64,000 nucleotides of DNA from positions 248,001 to 312,000 of the forward strand of contig NZ_JADHDA010000002.1 of assembly GCF_015277735.1 (NCBI RefSeq), written 5' to 3'. The translations under genes and the position numbers were made by a program. The notes under the pieces are model-generated. The model was not told the origin of the DNA. It ran no database searches and was given only the letters and a program-made list of their open reading frames with translations. The stretch's first letter is position 1; the number at the start of each line of letters is the position of its first letter. Below are positions 1 to 9,206 of this stretch, one piece after another. Source of the DNA: Psychrobacter sp. NG254 (GTDB lineage Bacteria > Pseudomonadota > Gammaproteobacteria > Pseudomonadales > Moraxellaceae).

Positions 1-2
1 GT

Positions 3-524
3 TATGCTGAAATGCAGCAATTAGAAAGACTGATCGATAAAGAGGTCGGTCAGTTAGATGGTATTTTACATAATGCAGGTGTGCTCGGACAGCTGACACC
101 CCTTGAGATGTATGACATCGATACCTTTGCTCAAGTCATGAAAGTCAATTTTACCGCGACCTTTATGCTTACCCAAGCGCTGCTACCGTTGCTAAAAGAT
201 GCCGAGCAGGGTTCTATCGTCTTTACCTCTAGCACGGTAGGCACACATCCGCGTGCATTTTGGGGTGCTTATGCACTGTCAAAACAAGCAGTGGAAGGGA
301 TGAGCGATATCTTCACTCAAGAGACGCAAAACACCACGAATCTGCGTTTTAATTGTATCAATCCTGGTGGCACTCGTACCAATATGCGCGCCCATGCATA
401 CCCAGGAGAAAGCCCGATGAGCCTTAAAACTCCTGAAGATATTATGGCAGGGTACGTCTGTCTGATGAGTGATGAAAGTATCGGTGTGCGCGGTCAAGTG
501 GTTGAGCTACAGCCAAAAGGTTAA
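3..524 (+). CDS. Short-chain dehydrogenase, YciK-like (5' end outside window)
   Basis: This is the C-terminal part of an NAD(P)-dependent short-chain dehydrogenase/reductase. The frame is already open at base 3, so the start and the Rossmann glycine motif lie upstream of the window. Visible SDR landmarks are LHNAGVLG (the NAG motif), a catalytic-type serine in VFTSSTVG, and the active-site Tyr and Lys in AYALSKQA, followed by NCINPGGTRT, the usual cofactor loop. LHNAGVLGQLTPLEMYD is typical of the YciK group of cytoplasmic oxidoreductases, whose physiological substrate is not well established. In many gammaproteobacteria yciK lies near ubiG and gph, but that neighbourhood cannot be checked here. 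The family is secure; the YciK assignment is likely. Confidence 0.85.
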   Translation, partial: YAEMQQLERLIDKEVGQLDGILHNAGVLGQLTPLEMYDIDTFAQVMKVNFTATFMLTQALLPLLKDAEQGSIVFTSSTVGTHPRAFWGAYALSKQAVEGMSDIFTQETQNTTNLRFNCINPGGTRTNMRAHAYPGESPMSLKTPEDIMAGYVCLMSDESIGVRGQVVELQPKG

Positions 525-709
525 TAGCGTCGGTTTGTTAGGGGACAAAAAATGCTAGTTGGAAAACACTAACAGTAACGTATTGATTTTATGCTTAATT
601 AACCATGGTTTATATAGCCGTTAATCGCTTGTAATTGACTCAATATAACCCCATCTATCTGTTATTAAAGCAATTTATAATATCTAATGATAATAAATAG
701 GATAAAATT

Positions 710-976
710 ATGGCAGGTGGTTGGTCAAGAGATGGTGCTGAGCACGAACAGATGGATGCGACGGTAAATGATGCGTTAGAGCGAGCGAGACGTTCATTAC
801 CGACGGGCGTCAGTGCTGAGTTTTGTGATGAATGTGGCAATCCTATTCCGGAGGCACGGCGGATAGCGGTGCCTGGCATCCAGCACTGCGTTGGTTGTCA
901 GACAGAGCTTGAACAAGAGGCAAAAGCCACTGAACTGTTTAACCGGCGCGGTAGTAAAGACAGCCAATTACGTTAA
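710..976 (+). CDS. DksA/TraR-type C4 zinc-finger protein (YbiI-like)
   Basis: An 88-residue protein with a C4 zinc finger near residues 43-64: CDECGNPIPEARR, then HCVGC, giving CxxC-x17-CxxC. This is the DksA/TraR zinc-finger signature. The protein is far shorter than DksA and lacks the long coiled coil that enters the RNA polymerase secondary channel, so it resembles E. coli YbiI rather than a true DksA. Its role is unknown; transcription-related binding is only inferred from the family. It is monocistronic, with a clear terminator just downstream at 979-1019. The start ATG is preceded by an AGGATAAAATT stretch serving as a weak ribosome site. Confidence 0.85.
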   Translation: MAGGWSRDGAEHEQMDATVNDALERARRSLPTGVSAEFCDECGNPIPEARRIAVPGIQHCVGCQTELEQEAKATELFNRRGSKDSQLR

Positions 977-978
977 TC

Positions 979-1019
979 AAAAAGCGCCCCTGTTATGAAC
1001 ATAACAGGGTCGCTTTTTT
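979..1019 (+). terminator. Rho-independent terminator after the zinc-finger gene
   Basis: Inverted repeat AAAGCG-C-CCCTGTTAT, loop GAAC, ATAACAGGG-T-CGCTTT, followed by a T run. It starts three bases after the stop codon of the zinc-finger gene. Confidence 0.9.
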
Positions 1020-1157
1020 GTGGTAGATATTATTTATACATTGATAACATAGGTTATTGTTCTTACCTATATAGTTGATTCAGTTTAAAAGAGAGACAAG
1101 GCAACCGAGTGCAGATGTATATGGGATACCTCAAGTGAAGTTAACGCTGTCACTCTT

Positions 1158-2408
1158 TTATAGAGGATTGACTATAACCATGGCCATCAATTCACGATCA
1201 CAAGCTTCCCAATCTATCGCAGTTGATGATTTAGGTGGATACTGAGGGTCTGTGGCTTCCACAGCAGTATCGGAAATATCCTCTAACTGCAAAATAATCT
1301 CTAAACGGCTATCAGGCTGTGCGTCAACTGTGCTCGTGGTGAGGCTATCAGGGGTGAAATTGATCTGTAGCCAACCATCAGACGTATGTACCACACCTTT
1401 GATACGCTGCCAGTTTGGTAACGCCAGTAACCAGTTCTGTAAATCATCAGCGTTTAACCTATAACTTGCTGGCAGTCGCCATCCTGCCAAGGTCAAATCT
1501 TGCTGATTCTCATGGTAACGATAGGGCAGGTCAGTATCAGTGATGTTTTGGGTATCACTCTCATCTATAGCAGTGCTCGCTGATGGTGCCATTGCGAGAG
1601 AGTTGGTCTGCGGTCGTAAACTGACAGTAGACCGTTGAGGGCGAGCAATAGCCACTTTGCGCTGTGCTGAGATAACTTGGCTAGGTTTACTCAGTTGGGT
1701 ACTTAGTGCTGCGGCATAAGCCTCTGCCAGACCAACACCTGATGCCTCGGTTGTATCAGTGGTCATTGGCTCAGATACTGCCCAAATGATGCTTGTTTGC
1801 GAATTTAGCATGGCTATCCATTCTATCAAAGCTTGTTTTTCGCTCGCATTCAGTTGGTCATAGCGATTGACCACCAGTACATCGGCATCACGGACATGCG
1901 CTTGAAAGCCTTCATGAGTGCGATACTTGACCTGCTGCCACTGTACGCCGCTGAGTACAGTTATCACCGCCTGCATTTTCAAAGCGGTTTGCCAATGCGG
2001 AGCGCTCAGTTGTCGTATCAGTTCACGTGGATGGGCAAGCCCAGTCGGCTCAATGAGTAGGCGCTGTGGGTGGTGGTCGCTCAGCAGACGACTGATCGCG
2101 ATTTGCAAAGGCAATTGACTGGTGCAACAAATACAGCCGCCACTGACTTCTCGAATCGCAATGCTGTCTTGCTCAGCGGTGTTGTCTTGTGAGCTTGCTA
2201 GCAACGCACCATCGATACCGATACGACCAAACTCATTGATGAGTAAAGCCCAGCGCTCGTCAGTAGGTTTCGTGGCAAGCAGCTGGTTAATCACAGTGGT
2301 TTTTCCAGCACCCAAAAACCCTGTCACTAACGTGCAGGGTATGTTTTGAAAAATAGTAGATGGTTTCAAAGGTAGGCTCATGTGTTTGAAAATATTAGGG
2401 CGTGTCAT
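1158..2408 (-). CDS. CobW/COG0523-family GTPase, putative metal chaperone
   Basis: A G3E-family P-loop GTPase of about 416 residues. Visible motifs are the Walker A GFLGAGKTT, the CxCC metal site GGCICC that defines COG0523 proteins, the Walker B-type LIEPTGLAHP, and NRYD as the NKxD guanine-specificity motif. A C-terminal CobW_C-type domain follows a low-complexity linker. Family members deliver zinc or cobalt to client enzymes in the cytoplasm; the client here is unknown. The gene follows ompR by 49 bases on the same strand and may be cotranscribed. The start is uncertain: GTG at 2414, ATG at 2408 (used here) and ATG at 2381 are all in frame and none has a strong ribosome site. ATG 2408 sits in the loop of a palindrome (2395-2421), so the native start may be 2381. 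No Zur-type box was recognised. Confidence 0.85.
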   Translation of the reverse strand: MTRPNIFKHMSLPLKPSTIFQNIPCTLVTGFLGAGKTTVINQLLATKPTDERWALLINEFGRIGIDGALLASSQDNTAEQDSIAIREVSGGCICCTSQLPLQIAISRLLSDHHPQRLLIEPTGLAHPRELIRQLSAPHWQTALKMQAVITVLSGVQWQQVKYRTHEGFQAHVRDADVLVVNRYDQLNASEKQALIEWIAMLNSQTSIIWAVSEPMTTDTTEASGVGLAEAYAAALSTQLSKPSQVISAQRKVAIARPQRSTVSLRPQTNSLAMAPSASTAIDESDTQNITDTDLPYRYHENQQDLTLAGWRLPASYRLNADDLQNWLLALPNWQRIKGVVHTSDGWLQINFTPDSLTTSTVDAQPDSRLEIILQLEDISDTAVEATDPQYPPKSSTAIDWEACDRELMAMVIVNPL

Positions 2409-2421
2409 GAACACGCCCTAA
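2395..2421. repeat. Palindrome matching the tips of the MITE at 40561-40825
   Basis: A perfect 11-bp inverted repeat, TTAGGGCGTGT / ACACGCCCTAA, with a CATGA loop. The outer bases TTAGGGCGTGT are identical to the tip plus TTA flank of the terminal repeat of the mobile element near 40.6 kb. It could be a fused-end footprint of such an element or a hairpin ending the ompR transcript; it lacks a good T run on either strand. Confidence 0.6.
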
Positions 2422-2457
2422 CGATAGGCTTTAGGCAACACTTATATTTAGCGAGAA

Positions 2458-3216
2458 TTACTCACCTTTGGCAGTTTCTACTTCGGTCTCGTCAGGCACG
2501 AACACATAGCCCACGCCCCATACGGTCTGGATATAGCGTGCCTGTGAAGGGTTGCTTTCAATCAGTCGACGCAGGCGTGATACCTGTACATCGATAGAGC
2601 GCTCCATCGCACCCCATTCACGACCACGAGCAAGGTTCATCAGTTTGTCACGGGTCAATGGCTCACGTGGATGTTGCACCAATGCCTTTAATACTGAAAA
2701 CTCACCTGTTGTCAACGTGACCACATTACCATCACGTTTGAGAGTACGAGTCGATAGATCTAACGTCCACGGACCAAATTCAACCACTTCTAACTGATGA
2801 CTTGGTGCACCTGGTAGCTCACGATTTTGACGACGCAGTACAGCTTTGATACGAGCCAACAATTCTTTTGGATTAAAAGGCTTCGGCAAATAATCATCTG
2901 CACCAGCTTCTAGGCCTGCGATACGATCGGCATCGCCACCTTTAGCGGTAAGCATAATGATTGGAATGTCAGCGTTGTCTTCACGTAGACGCTTACAGAT
3001 GCTGATGCCATCTTCGCCTGGTAGCATCAAATCCAATACCACTAGTGAGAAAAGCTCACGCTGCATGAGTTTGTCCATCTGGCCGCCATCATGAGCAGTA
3101 CGAACCACAAAGCCGTCGTCTTCTAGGAAGCGCTGTAACAAAGAGCGTAGGCGGGCATCATCATCGACGACCAAAATACGCTGGGTCAAGGTATCAGGGC
3201 TGTTATTATCAGGCAT
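2458..3216 (-). CDS. ompR: OmpR-type response regulator
   Basis: A two-component DNA-binding response regulator of 252 residues (E. coli OmpR has 239). The receiver domain (about 13-125) has the acidic cluster VVDDD, the phospho-acceptor Asp62 in VLDLMLPG, Thr90 and Lys112 in LPKPFNP. The C-terminal winged helix (about 150-245) carries the recognition-helix region RSIDVQVSRLRR and the VWGVGYVF wing. DRIAGLEAGADDY and KPFNPKELLARI are strongly OmpR-like, indicating osmotic or porin regulation. No envZ histidine kinase follows; the next gene is a COG0523 GTPase 49 bases on. The partner kinase must be encoded elsewhere, or phosphorylation comes from another source. Confidence 0.92.
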   Translation of the reverse strand: MPDNNSPDTLTQRILVVDDDARLRSLLQRFLEDDGFVVRTAHDGGQMDKLMQRELFSLVVLDLMLPGEDGISICKRLREDNADIPIIMLTAKGGDADRIAGLEAGADDYLPKPFNPKELLARIKAVLRRQNRELPGAPSHQLEVVEFGPWTLDLSTRTLKRDGNVVTLTTGEFSVLKALVQHPREPLTRDKLMNLARGREWGAMERSIDVQVSRLRRLIESNPSQARYIQTVWGVGYVFVPDETEVETAKGE

Positions 3217-3612
3217 ACAGGCATCCTCTTATAAAAATTATTGTTAGCAAAAACGGCGGTTAGCAGAGACTATAAATAAAAAGCCATGAGTAAAAATGAC
3301 TGCTAACCAAGTATTATTATTTAATAATGGGTCAAAAATAAGTACGTCATAAAATCAAAGACTATTGTTCAATATGGCAGCACCTATCAATATTCGCGCT
3401 ATTGATACTTTAGTGTATAAGATTGCACGGCCAATTGCATCACTCATAAAGATAAATGCTGTATGCGTTTGTTTAACGATGCGACAGAACGCATGATATA
3501 AAACGATTTGAGCCGCAAAACAGCCGATAAATAACGAAAAGATAAAAAGGATTTTTATTCATGCAGCTTTTGCTATAATGCAAAGCTACATTTCTCAACG
3601 ATTGATACGTAT
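3217..3612. promoter_or_regulatory. Divergent intergenic region ompR / tex with an extended -10 promoter
   Basis: This gap separates ompR (leftward) from tex (rightward). On the plus strand, TGCTATAAT at 3571-3579 is an extended -10 element (TGnTATAAT) about 35 bases before the tex ATG. The matching -35 near 3552 is poor, as is usual for extended -10 promoters. No ompR promoter or other conserved structure was recognised. Confidence 0.55.
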
Positions 3613-6150
3613 ATGAGTAGCACTGATACCTTAACGTCATCTCAAACCTCGACAAATGCACAGGTTTTGGATGCAACCACACACGCGAATATTCACGACA
3701 AGCTTGCTCGCGCGCTTGGCATTAAGACTGCTCAAGTCAATGCGTTTGTCAAACTTTACGATGAAGGTGCGACCGTTCCCTTTATTGCGCGTTACCGCAA
3801 AGAGAAAACCCAGAATCTTGATGATGCGCAGTTGCGTGCTTTAGAGAAGTCACTCAATTATGAGCGTGACATGGCCACACGTCGTCTCAAAATTACTGAG
3901 CTGCTGAGCACACAGGGCAATATGACCGATGAGCTACAGACGCGTATTGATAATGCGACCTCTAAGCTTGAGCTTGAAGATATCTATCTGCCATATCGTC
4001 CACGTCGTCGTTCGCCAGCTGCCAAAGCTCGTGCTGCTGGTCTTGATGTGGCTGCTCAGGCGGTATTGACGCAAGAGATTACGCCAACAGAAGCACTGGC
4101 TGATTACCAAGTTCAGTCAACGATTACTGACGATAATGGTAATGAGATCGAGGTTGATTTTAGCGACATCGAAAAACAATTGGCCGGCGTGCAAGCCATC
4201 ATCGTTGATGAATGGACACAAGCATTGGGCTTATTGGATAGCTTGCGCAATGGTTTTGCCAAAACCGCCAGTATCGTATCGAGCGTTGCCAGTGACGAAA
4301 AGCGTGAAGTCGGTGAGAAATTTAAAGACTATTTTGAGCATAGCGAAAGCTTGGCGCGTCTGCCCAACCATCGCCTATTAGCGATGTTACGTGGTCGTCA
4401 AGAAAACGTCTTAGGTCTAAAGATTGAAGGTGAAGATACCCCTTTTATCGACAAAATCATTCAGCATTTTGAGATTACTGCTAAAGCACCTTCTGAACGT
4501 AGTGAGTTTTTGTCAGAAGCAGCCAGTAGCTTGTGGAAAGACAAGTGGCGCCCGCATATTGAGCATCGCCTGTTAACTGAAAAGCGTTTGGCAGCAGAAG
4601 CCGATGCCATCGATGTATTTGCTAGCAATTTACAGCATCTACTGATGTCAGCGCCTGCAGGCCCCAAAGTTATCTTAGGTGTCGATCCTGGTATTCGTCA
4701 TGGCGTCAAAATGGCCATCGTCGATGCGCAAGGTCATGTTATGTCAGACAACGAAGAGAAACCTGTCATCGCGACCGTTTATCCGTTTGCCCCTGATAAT
4801 AAGATGAGTGAAGCCAAAAAAGTCATCGATGAGCTATTAAGCACTTATAATGTGGATCTAGTGGCTATCGGTAATGGTACGGCAAGCCGTGAAACAGATG
4901 CAATGATCAAAGAGATTTTGGCCGCGAATGATGCATTAAAAGCCAAAGCAGTCATCGTCAATGAGTCTGGAGCCTCTGTTTATTCAGCCAGCGAGCTTGC
5001 CACTGATGAGCTTGGTAATTTGGATGTGTCTGTACGCGGAGCCGTCTCTATCGCGCGTCGCTTGCAAGATCCACTATCAGAATTGGTCAAAGTAGATCCA
5101 AAAGCCATTGGTGTGGGTCAATATCAGCATGACGTGAACCAAAGTCAGCTGGCAGACAGTCTCGATAAAGTGACTCAAGACAGCGTGAATGCGGTTGGTG
5201 TCGATGTAAATACCGCAAGCCCAGCTATCTTAGCTCACATTGCTGGTCTTAATCGCAATGTGGCACAGCAAATCGTCACCTATCGCAAAGAGCATGGTGC
5301 TTTTGATAGCCGCGAATCGCTCAAAAACGTGCCGCGCTTGGGTGCTAAGACTTTTGAGCAAGCAGCAGGTTTTTTACGTATTCATAATGGTAGCAATCCA
5401 CTTGATGCGACCGGTGTGCATCCAGAAAGCTATGCATTAGTGGGTAGCTTATTGGTACAAGCTGACAAGCCATTATCAGAAGTGATCGGTAACGATGGTG
5501 TGCTAAACACTATCGATACCACTGCACTGGCTGCTAACGATGACAATGTCAGCGTCAAAGCCATTATGGAAGAGCTTGCCAAACCTGCACGTGATCCACG
5601 TCCAGAGTTCAAAACGGCTAATTTCCGTGATGATGTGAATGGCATCAAAGATTTGAGCGAAGGCATGACCTTGGAAGGCGTTGTGACGAATGTGACGGCC
5701 TTTGGTTGTTTCGTCGATGTTGGCGTTCACCAAGATGGTCTGGTACATATCTCACAAATGGCCAATGATTTTGTCGCAGATCCGATGAATCGCGTCAAAC
5801 CAGGCGATATCATCTCAGTTCGTGTCATCTCTATTGACGAAAAACGAGGTCGCATTGGTTTTAGCATGAAGCCTGAATCTGAAAAGTCAGCACGTCCAGC
5901 AGCAAAACCGACTACTAAAGATGCGGGTTCTGATGAGAAGGGTGCTCGCTCGCGTAGTGACCGTCCAAGTAGCAATCGTCCAGCTGCGGATAAACGTCCG
6001 TCTAAGCCGCGTGGTAAGCGTCAGGATAAAGACAACGCTAATAGCAGTCATGCTAAAGCACCAAGAACTGAAAAAGCAGAAGCACCTAGCAAGTTAGGTA
6101 CGTTTGGCGCCTTGTTACAAGAAGCTGGCGTGACCAAAAACAAGAAATAA
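3613..6150 (+). CDS. tex: Tex-family S1 RNA-binding transcription accessory protein
   Basis: A cytoplasmic nucleic-acid-binding protein of 845 residues, longer than the roughly 770-785 usual for Tex. Domains in order are the N-terminal Tex helical region with VPFIARYRKE and LEDIYLPYRP, a YqgF-like RNase H fold from about residue 353 (LGVDPGIRHG), tandem helix-hairpin-helix motifs from about 530 (VNTASPAILAHIAGL, VPRLGAKTFEQAAGFLRI), and an S1 domain at about 683-755 (GVVTNVTAFGCFVDVG, DGLVHIS). The final 90 residues are a disordered Lys/Arg/Ala/Ser-rich tail, typical of the extra length in this group. Tex homologues affect transcription and RNA turnover; the exact role is not settled. It is monocistronic, with a terminator at 6163-6200. 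Confidence 0.96.
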   Translation: MSSTDTLTSSQTSTNAQVLDATTHANIHDKLARALGIKTAQVNAFVKLYDEGATVPFIARYRKEKTQNLDDAQLRALEKSLNYERDMATRRLKITELLSTQGNMTDELQTRIDNATSKLELEDIYLPYRPRRRSPAAKARAAGLDVAAQAVLTQEITPTEALADYQVQSTITDDNGNEIEVDFSDIEKQLAGVQAIIVDEWTQALGLLDSLRNGFAKTASIVSSVASDEKREVGEKFKDYFEHSESLARLPNHRLLAMLRGRQENVLGLKIEGEDTPFIDKIIQHFEITAKAPSERSEFLSEAASSLWKDKWRPHIEHRLLTEKRLAAEADAIDVFASNLQHLLMSAPAGPKVILGVDPGIRHGVKMAIVDAQGHVMSDNEEKPVIATVYPFAPDNKMSEAKKVIDELLSTYNVDLVAIGNGTASRETDAMIKEILAANDALKAKAVIVNESGASVYSASELATDELGNLDVSVRGAVSIARRLQDPLSELVKVDPKAIGVGQYQHDVNQSQLADSLDKVTQDSVNAVGVDVNTASPAILAHIAGLNRNVAQQIVTYRKEHGAFDSRESLKNVPRLGAKTFEQAAGFLRIHNGSNPLDATGVHPESYALVGSLLVQADKPLSEVIGNDGVLNTIDTTALAANDDNVSVKAIMEELAKPARDPRPEFKTANFRDDVNGIKDLSEGMTLEGVVTNVTAFGCFVDVGVHQDGLVHISQMANDFVADPMNRVKPGDIISVRVISIDEKRGRIGFSMKPESEKSARPAAKPTTKDAGSDEKGARSRSDRPSSNRPAADKRPSKPRGKRQDKDNANSSHAKAPRTEKAEAPSKLGTFGALLQEAGVTKNKK

Positions 6151-6162
6151 TCATTAGTAGCA

Positions 6163-6200
6163 CACAAAAAAAGGCAGCCATAAGGCTGCCTTTTTTTGTG
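6163..6200 (+). terminator. Terminator after tex (bidirectional)
   Basis: CACAAAAAAAGGCAGCC, loop ATAA, GGCTGCCTTTTTTTGTG. The symmetric A and T runs mean it can also end the convergent gene at 6257-6853. Confidence 0.92.
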
Positions 6201-6256
6201 CTAAATAAAGCGTTAAAACATAGCGCTATAAAAATCATGCTTTACAAAAACTGTTT

Positions 6257-6853
6257 TTAGCGTGACACAGCAATACGGCGGTTTTCTTTGAATTGTACAT
6301 TGGCTGGCTGAGTGGCTAACAATTCACCACGCTTGTCTTTTGTTTTCTCTTGCAGGGTACTAGCAGTATTGGCCATTTTGTTTTCGGCAGCAGCTTCGCC
6401 TGTAATTAATGGCTGATAGTCTGCATTGCTATGCTGCATATTAGGTGCTTGAGTGTTTGGTACAGGTGCTCGAGCAGTGGTAGCGTTGGTTGTTGCAGCG
6501 CGTGTCATTGCAGCCGTATTATTGTTATTCACAGGGCTAGCTTGCTTATTCATATCATGAGGTGCATTGTTCATATCACCAGATTCATAATTCATGTCGC
6601 TAGTGTCTTCGTCCATATCACCTGATTCGTCATCCATCTGCATATCATCAGATTCATCGATATCAACTGCATTAGACTGGTGAGCCATTGGCTTAGCACT
6701 AGGGCTTTGCATATTAGCCTGTGCTGTACTCTTAGCAGAAACGCTTGGCATACTCGGCGGCATCATGTCGCCATGACTGGTTGGCATAGCCATAGCCATC
6801 GTTGGTAATACAAGCGTGGCACCCATGATTAACGATAAGATATTTTTCTTCAT
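6257..6853 (-). CDS. Secreted Asp/Met-rich protein of unknown function
   Basis: A 198-residue exported protein. The start at 6853 is chosen because GGAG lies nine bases upstream and because a clean signal peptide begins there (MKKN, hydrophobic core, cleavage after AMAMA); an in-frame upstream ATG lacks these. The mature part is low complexity. Its middle, encoded about 6540-6665, has acidic repeats built on S(G/D)DM with a period near eight residues, rich in Asp, Glu and Met. The C-terminus is basic and ordered-looking. No known domain was recognised. Methionine- and aspartate-rich periplasmic proteins sometimes bind copper or other metals, but that is only a possibility here. It is convergent with tex and shares its terminator. 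Confidence 0.7.
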   Translation of the reverse strand: MKKNILSLIMGATLVLPTMAMAMPTSHGDMMPPSMPSVSAKSTAQANMQSPSAKPMAHQSNAVDIDESDDMQMDDESGDMDEDTSDMNYESGDMNNAPHDMNKQASPVNNNNTAAMTRAATTNATTARAPVPNTQAPNMQHSNADYQPLITGEAAAENKMANTASTLQEKTKDKRGELLATQPANVQFKENRRIAVSR

Positions 6854-7456
6854 GATAAAACTCCAAAACATATAAAATTGGTAATGATTAGAAACTGTGA
6901 TTCAGTACTTAAATAATAATGCTGACCTGTCATCAGTTTTCTATTAGGATTATTTATTATTGCGCTGTGCAAAAATGCTGTAGGGAAAGTAACAGTTATA
7001 GGTCTTGTGATTCAGTAGTAAACTCATTGCGGTTCTAACAGCTTGATGTTTTATTGTGATGTTGTGCAATCGTCCACTATCGGCTTTCGTTTTAAATAGC
7101 ATCGATATTAATCTGTATATTTCAATTGACCGACCTATACCTACCTATAATAAATATGAGCGACTGTTTCTATTAGGTAAGCCTGTCATATAAAATTTTT
7201 ATATATTCCATTATTTGAATTAATTTAATAATGACTCGAGTCTGTATGGCGTGCCAACAGGTATTATTATTTTTCGACAAAAAACCCAATGTACAACGTA
7301 TTAAAAAGTCAGAAAAGCGCAACACTATTCACCAAAGAAATACGATATTGAGCTTTATGAACTTCTGCTAAAGTCATGATAAGTATTGCCCAATAAAAAA
7401 CCGTGTCTCATTGCTAAGACACGGTATTCAAAGATGAAAAAGAAAAGGCTAATCAG
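6854..7456. other. Intergenic region of about 600 bp, no gene supported
   Basis: AT-rich spacer upstream of the secreted Asp/Met-rich gene. It holds that gene's unseen promoter and the terminator at 7395-7424. A 46-codon open frame at 7231-7371 has no ribosome site and was not accepted. Confidence 0.5.
7395..7424 (-). terminator. Terminator of the saccharopine-dehydrogenase-like gene
   Basis: On the minus strand CCGTGTCTT, loop AGCAATG, AGACACGG followed by TTTTTTATT, about 30 bases after the stop codon at 7457. Confidence 0.88.
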
Positions 7457-8743
7457 TTAGCTGTCAATTACCTCAAAGCTGAGACCAGCATGCGCTTCTA
7501 AGCGAGTAATGAGCTTGTCACCCATAGCAGCAGCAGGTGTCCAAAATCCACCGCCGACCTCTTCTTTGCTGACATCTAGCGCGAGACACAGTGCCGCTTG
7601 TGACAGCATACGAGAGGTGCTGCCATAACCAGGATCTCGATCACCTGTCACTTTAACGGTGATGGTGTCATGTTTGGTGGTTTGGCCAAAATGACGAATA
7701 TCAAAAAAGCCATTTTCTTGATCGTCTTTAGAGGGGCCTGAGCCTGCTTTTGGCAGTACATGCTTGGACAGTAGCTCACGACTCGGCTTGATCATCATGG
7801 CCGTGGCAAAACCCAATAAACCTGCACTCATGGCATAGCTTGAGACTTTTCCTTTGATACCATCCGGCATCCACATGGCTTCATCGTATTTAAAGTCGCG
7901 ACCATAGTCATACCCTAGCAATTGATTGCTGCGATGTACGATACGCGTATTGATGGTTGCCATGACAAAAGGCGCTAGCCAGCGTTTATGCTCGCTGTCA
8001 TATAAAGGTTTGCTGACATTGTCCTGACGCACGCTTGGCGCATCGGTGTCATCATTCAGCAGATAAGGATTGGCGACTTGTTTGCGACGTGCTTTGTCTT
8101 GACCAGCTTCTTCAAAGATAGTTGCCATCGAGGCGATAGTGCCGCCAGAGATGCCGCCTTTGGCTGCTTTGACACGCATGTTAATCACATTACAGGTTTC
8201 ACCAAATGCTTCTTCTGCTTTGGCTTGCGTAAAGTAAACGCCCAAATCTGATGGAATAGAATCAAACCCACATGAGTTGACGATACGTGCGCCACTTTGT
8301 TTGGCAGCGTCTTGATATTTGTCCATCATATCTTTGATAAATATCGCCTCGCCAGTCAGATCGACATAATCGGTACCGTTTTTGGTACAGGATTTAATTA
8401 AAGGCTCACCGTATTTAAGATAAGGCCCTACGGTTGAGATGATGACCTTAGTTTGTTTGGTCATGTCATCTAGGCTGGCCGCGTCTTTACTGTTGGCAAT
8501 GATCATATCGACTTGGCTATCAAGCTTGGACTGCAATTTATTCAGCTTGTCTTCGTCACGCCCTGCGATCGCCCACGTGACAGCAGAGCCATCTGTATTT
8601 TTGGCATCAGCCAAAAACGTGGCCAAATAATGGGCGGTGATTTGTCCCACAAAACTGGTTGCACCGTATAACACAACGGCATAAGGGCGTGTTTCACTAC
8701 TGTTCTGTGCTGTTGAGTCTGCAGTATCCGTCTCGGTATTCAT
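7457..8743 (-). CDS. Saccharopine dehydrogenase-like NAD(P)-binding oxidoreductase
   Basis: A 428-residue protein of the saccharopine dehydrogenase / trans-acting enoyl reductase superfamily. The N-terminal Rossmann fold begins near residue 21 with VVLYGATSFVGQ, followed by IAGRDEDKL and VISTVGPY, where the cofactor contacts lie. CGFDSIPSDLG is a strongly conserved motif of the SCCPDH-like branch. Those relatives are often hydrophobic-substrate or membrane-associated reductases rather than lysine-biosynthetic enzymes; mycobacterial members act in glycolipid synthesis. The substrate here is unknown. It stands alone, with AAGGAC upstream of the ATG and its own terminator. Confidence 0.85.
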   Translation of the reverse strand: MNTETDTADSTAQNSSETRPYAVVLYGATSFVGQITAHYLATFLADAKNTDGSAVTWAIAGRDEDKLNKLQSKLDSQVDMIIANSKDAASLDDMTKQTKVIISTVGPYLKYGEPLIKSCTKNGTDYVDLTGEAIFIKDMMDKYQDAAKQSGARIVNSCGFDSIPSDLGVYFTQAKAEEAFGETCNVINMRVKAAKGGISGGTIASMATIFEEAGQDKARRKQVANPYLLNDDTDAPSVRQDNVSKPLYDSEHKRWLAPFVMATINTRIVHRSNQLLGYDYGRDFKYDEAMWMPDGIKGKVSSYAMSAGLLGFATAMMIKPSRELLSKHVLPKAGSGPSKDDQENGFFDIRHFGQTTKHDTITVKVTGDRDPGYGSTSRMLSQAALCLALDVSKEEVGGGFWTPAAAMGDKLITRLEAHAGLSFEVIDS

Positions 8744-9206
8744 AGGTATTGTCCTTAATAAATTTATGATGAATAGACAGTAAACTATAAACCAAGTTGT
8801 TTGGATACGTTAGGAGTTTATGGGGTCGCTACAGTTTCCATTGGTAAACTTATGTCTCAAAAAAGCTATCGTGATGCTAAAGTGTCGATAGACAACGCTA
8901 GAGTTATCTATACGGCATTATAAAATATAGTTAAATCCACATAAATCCGCTACATCGTCATCCTCGCCAAACATACTAATGTATAACTTGCACTCACCGA
9001 GACAAGAAAAAATAAAAGGTATGACGACTTGCTACAAAGTTTACATAACCTACCGACATCATTACTAAAGTGCACGTTTTTTAGAAAAAAATATTGCTAC
9101 TCTATGTTTGTACACAGATATGACTAGTATTAAAAAAACAAAAAGTTAAATGGATACTATATAAGTTCACTATCTGGTTTTTTAACAATTATTTGAGGAG
9201 AATATT
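8744..9206. other. Intergenic region of about 460 bp
   Basis: AT-rich spacer between the divergent reductase gene and the DUF1328 gene. It presumably carries both promoters; no convincing operator, RNA or small gene was seen apart from the GAGGAG ribosome site at 9195-9200. Confidence 0.45.

Noticed and set aside
7231..7371. 46-codon open frame with a CMAC start region
   Set aside because: No ribosome site, no recognisable family and lies in an AT-rich spacer.
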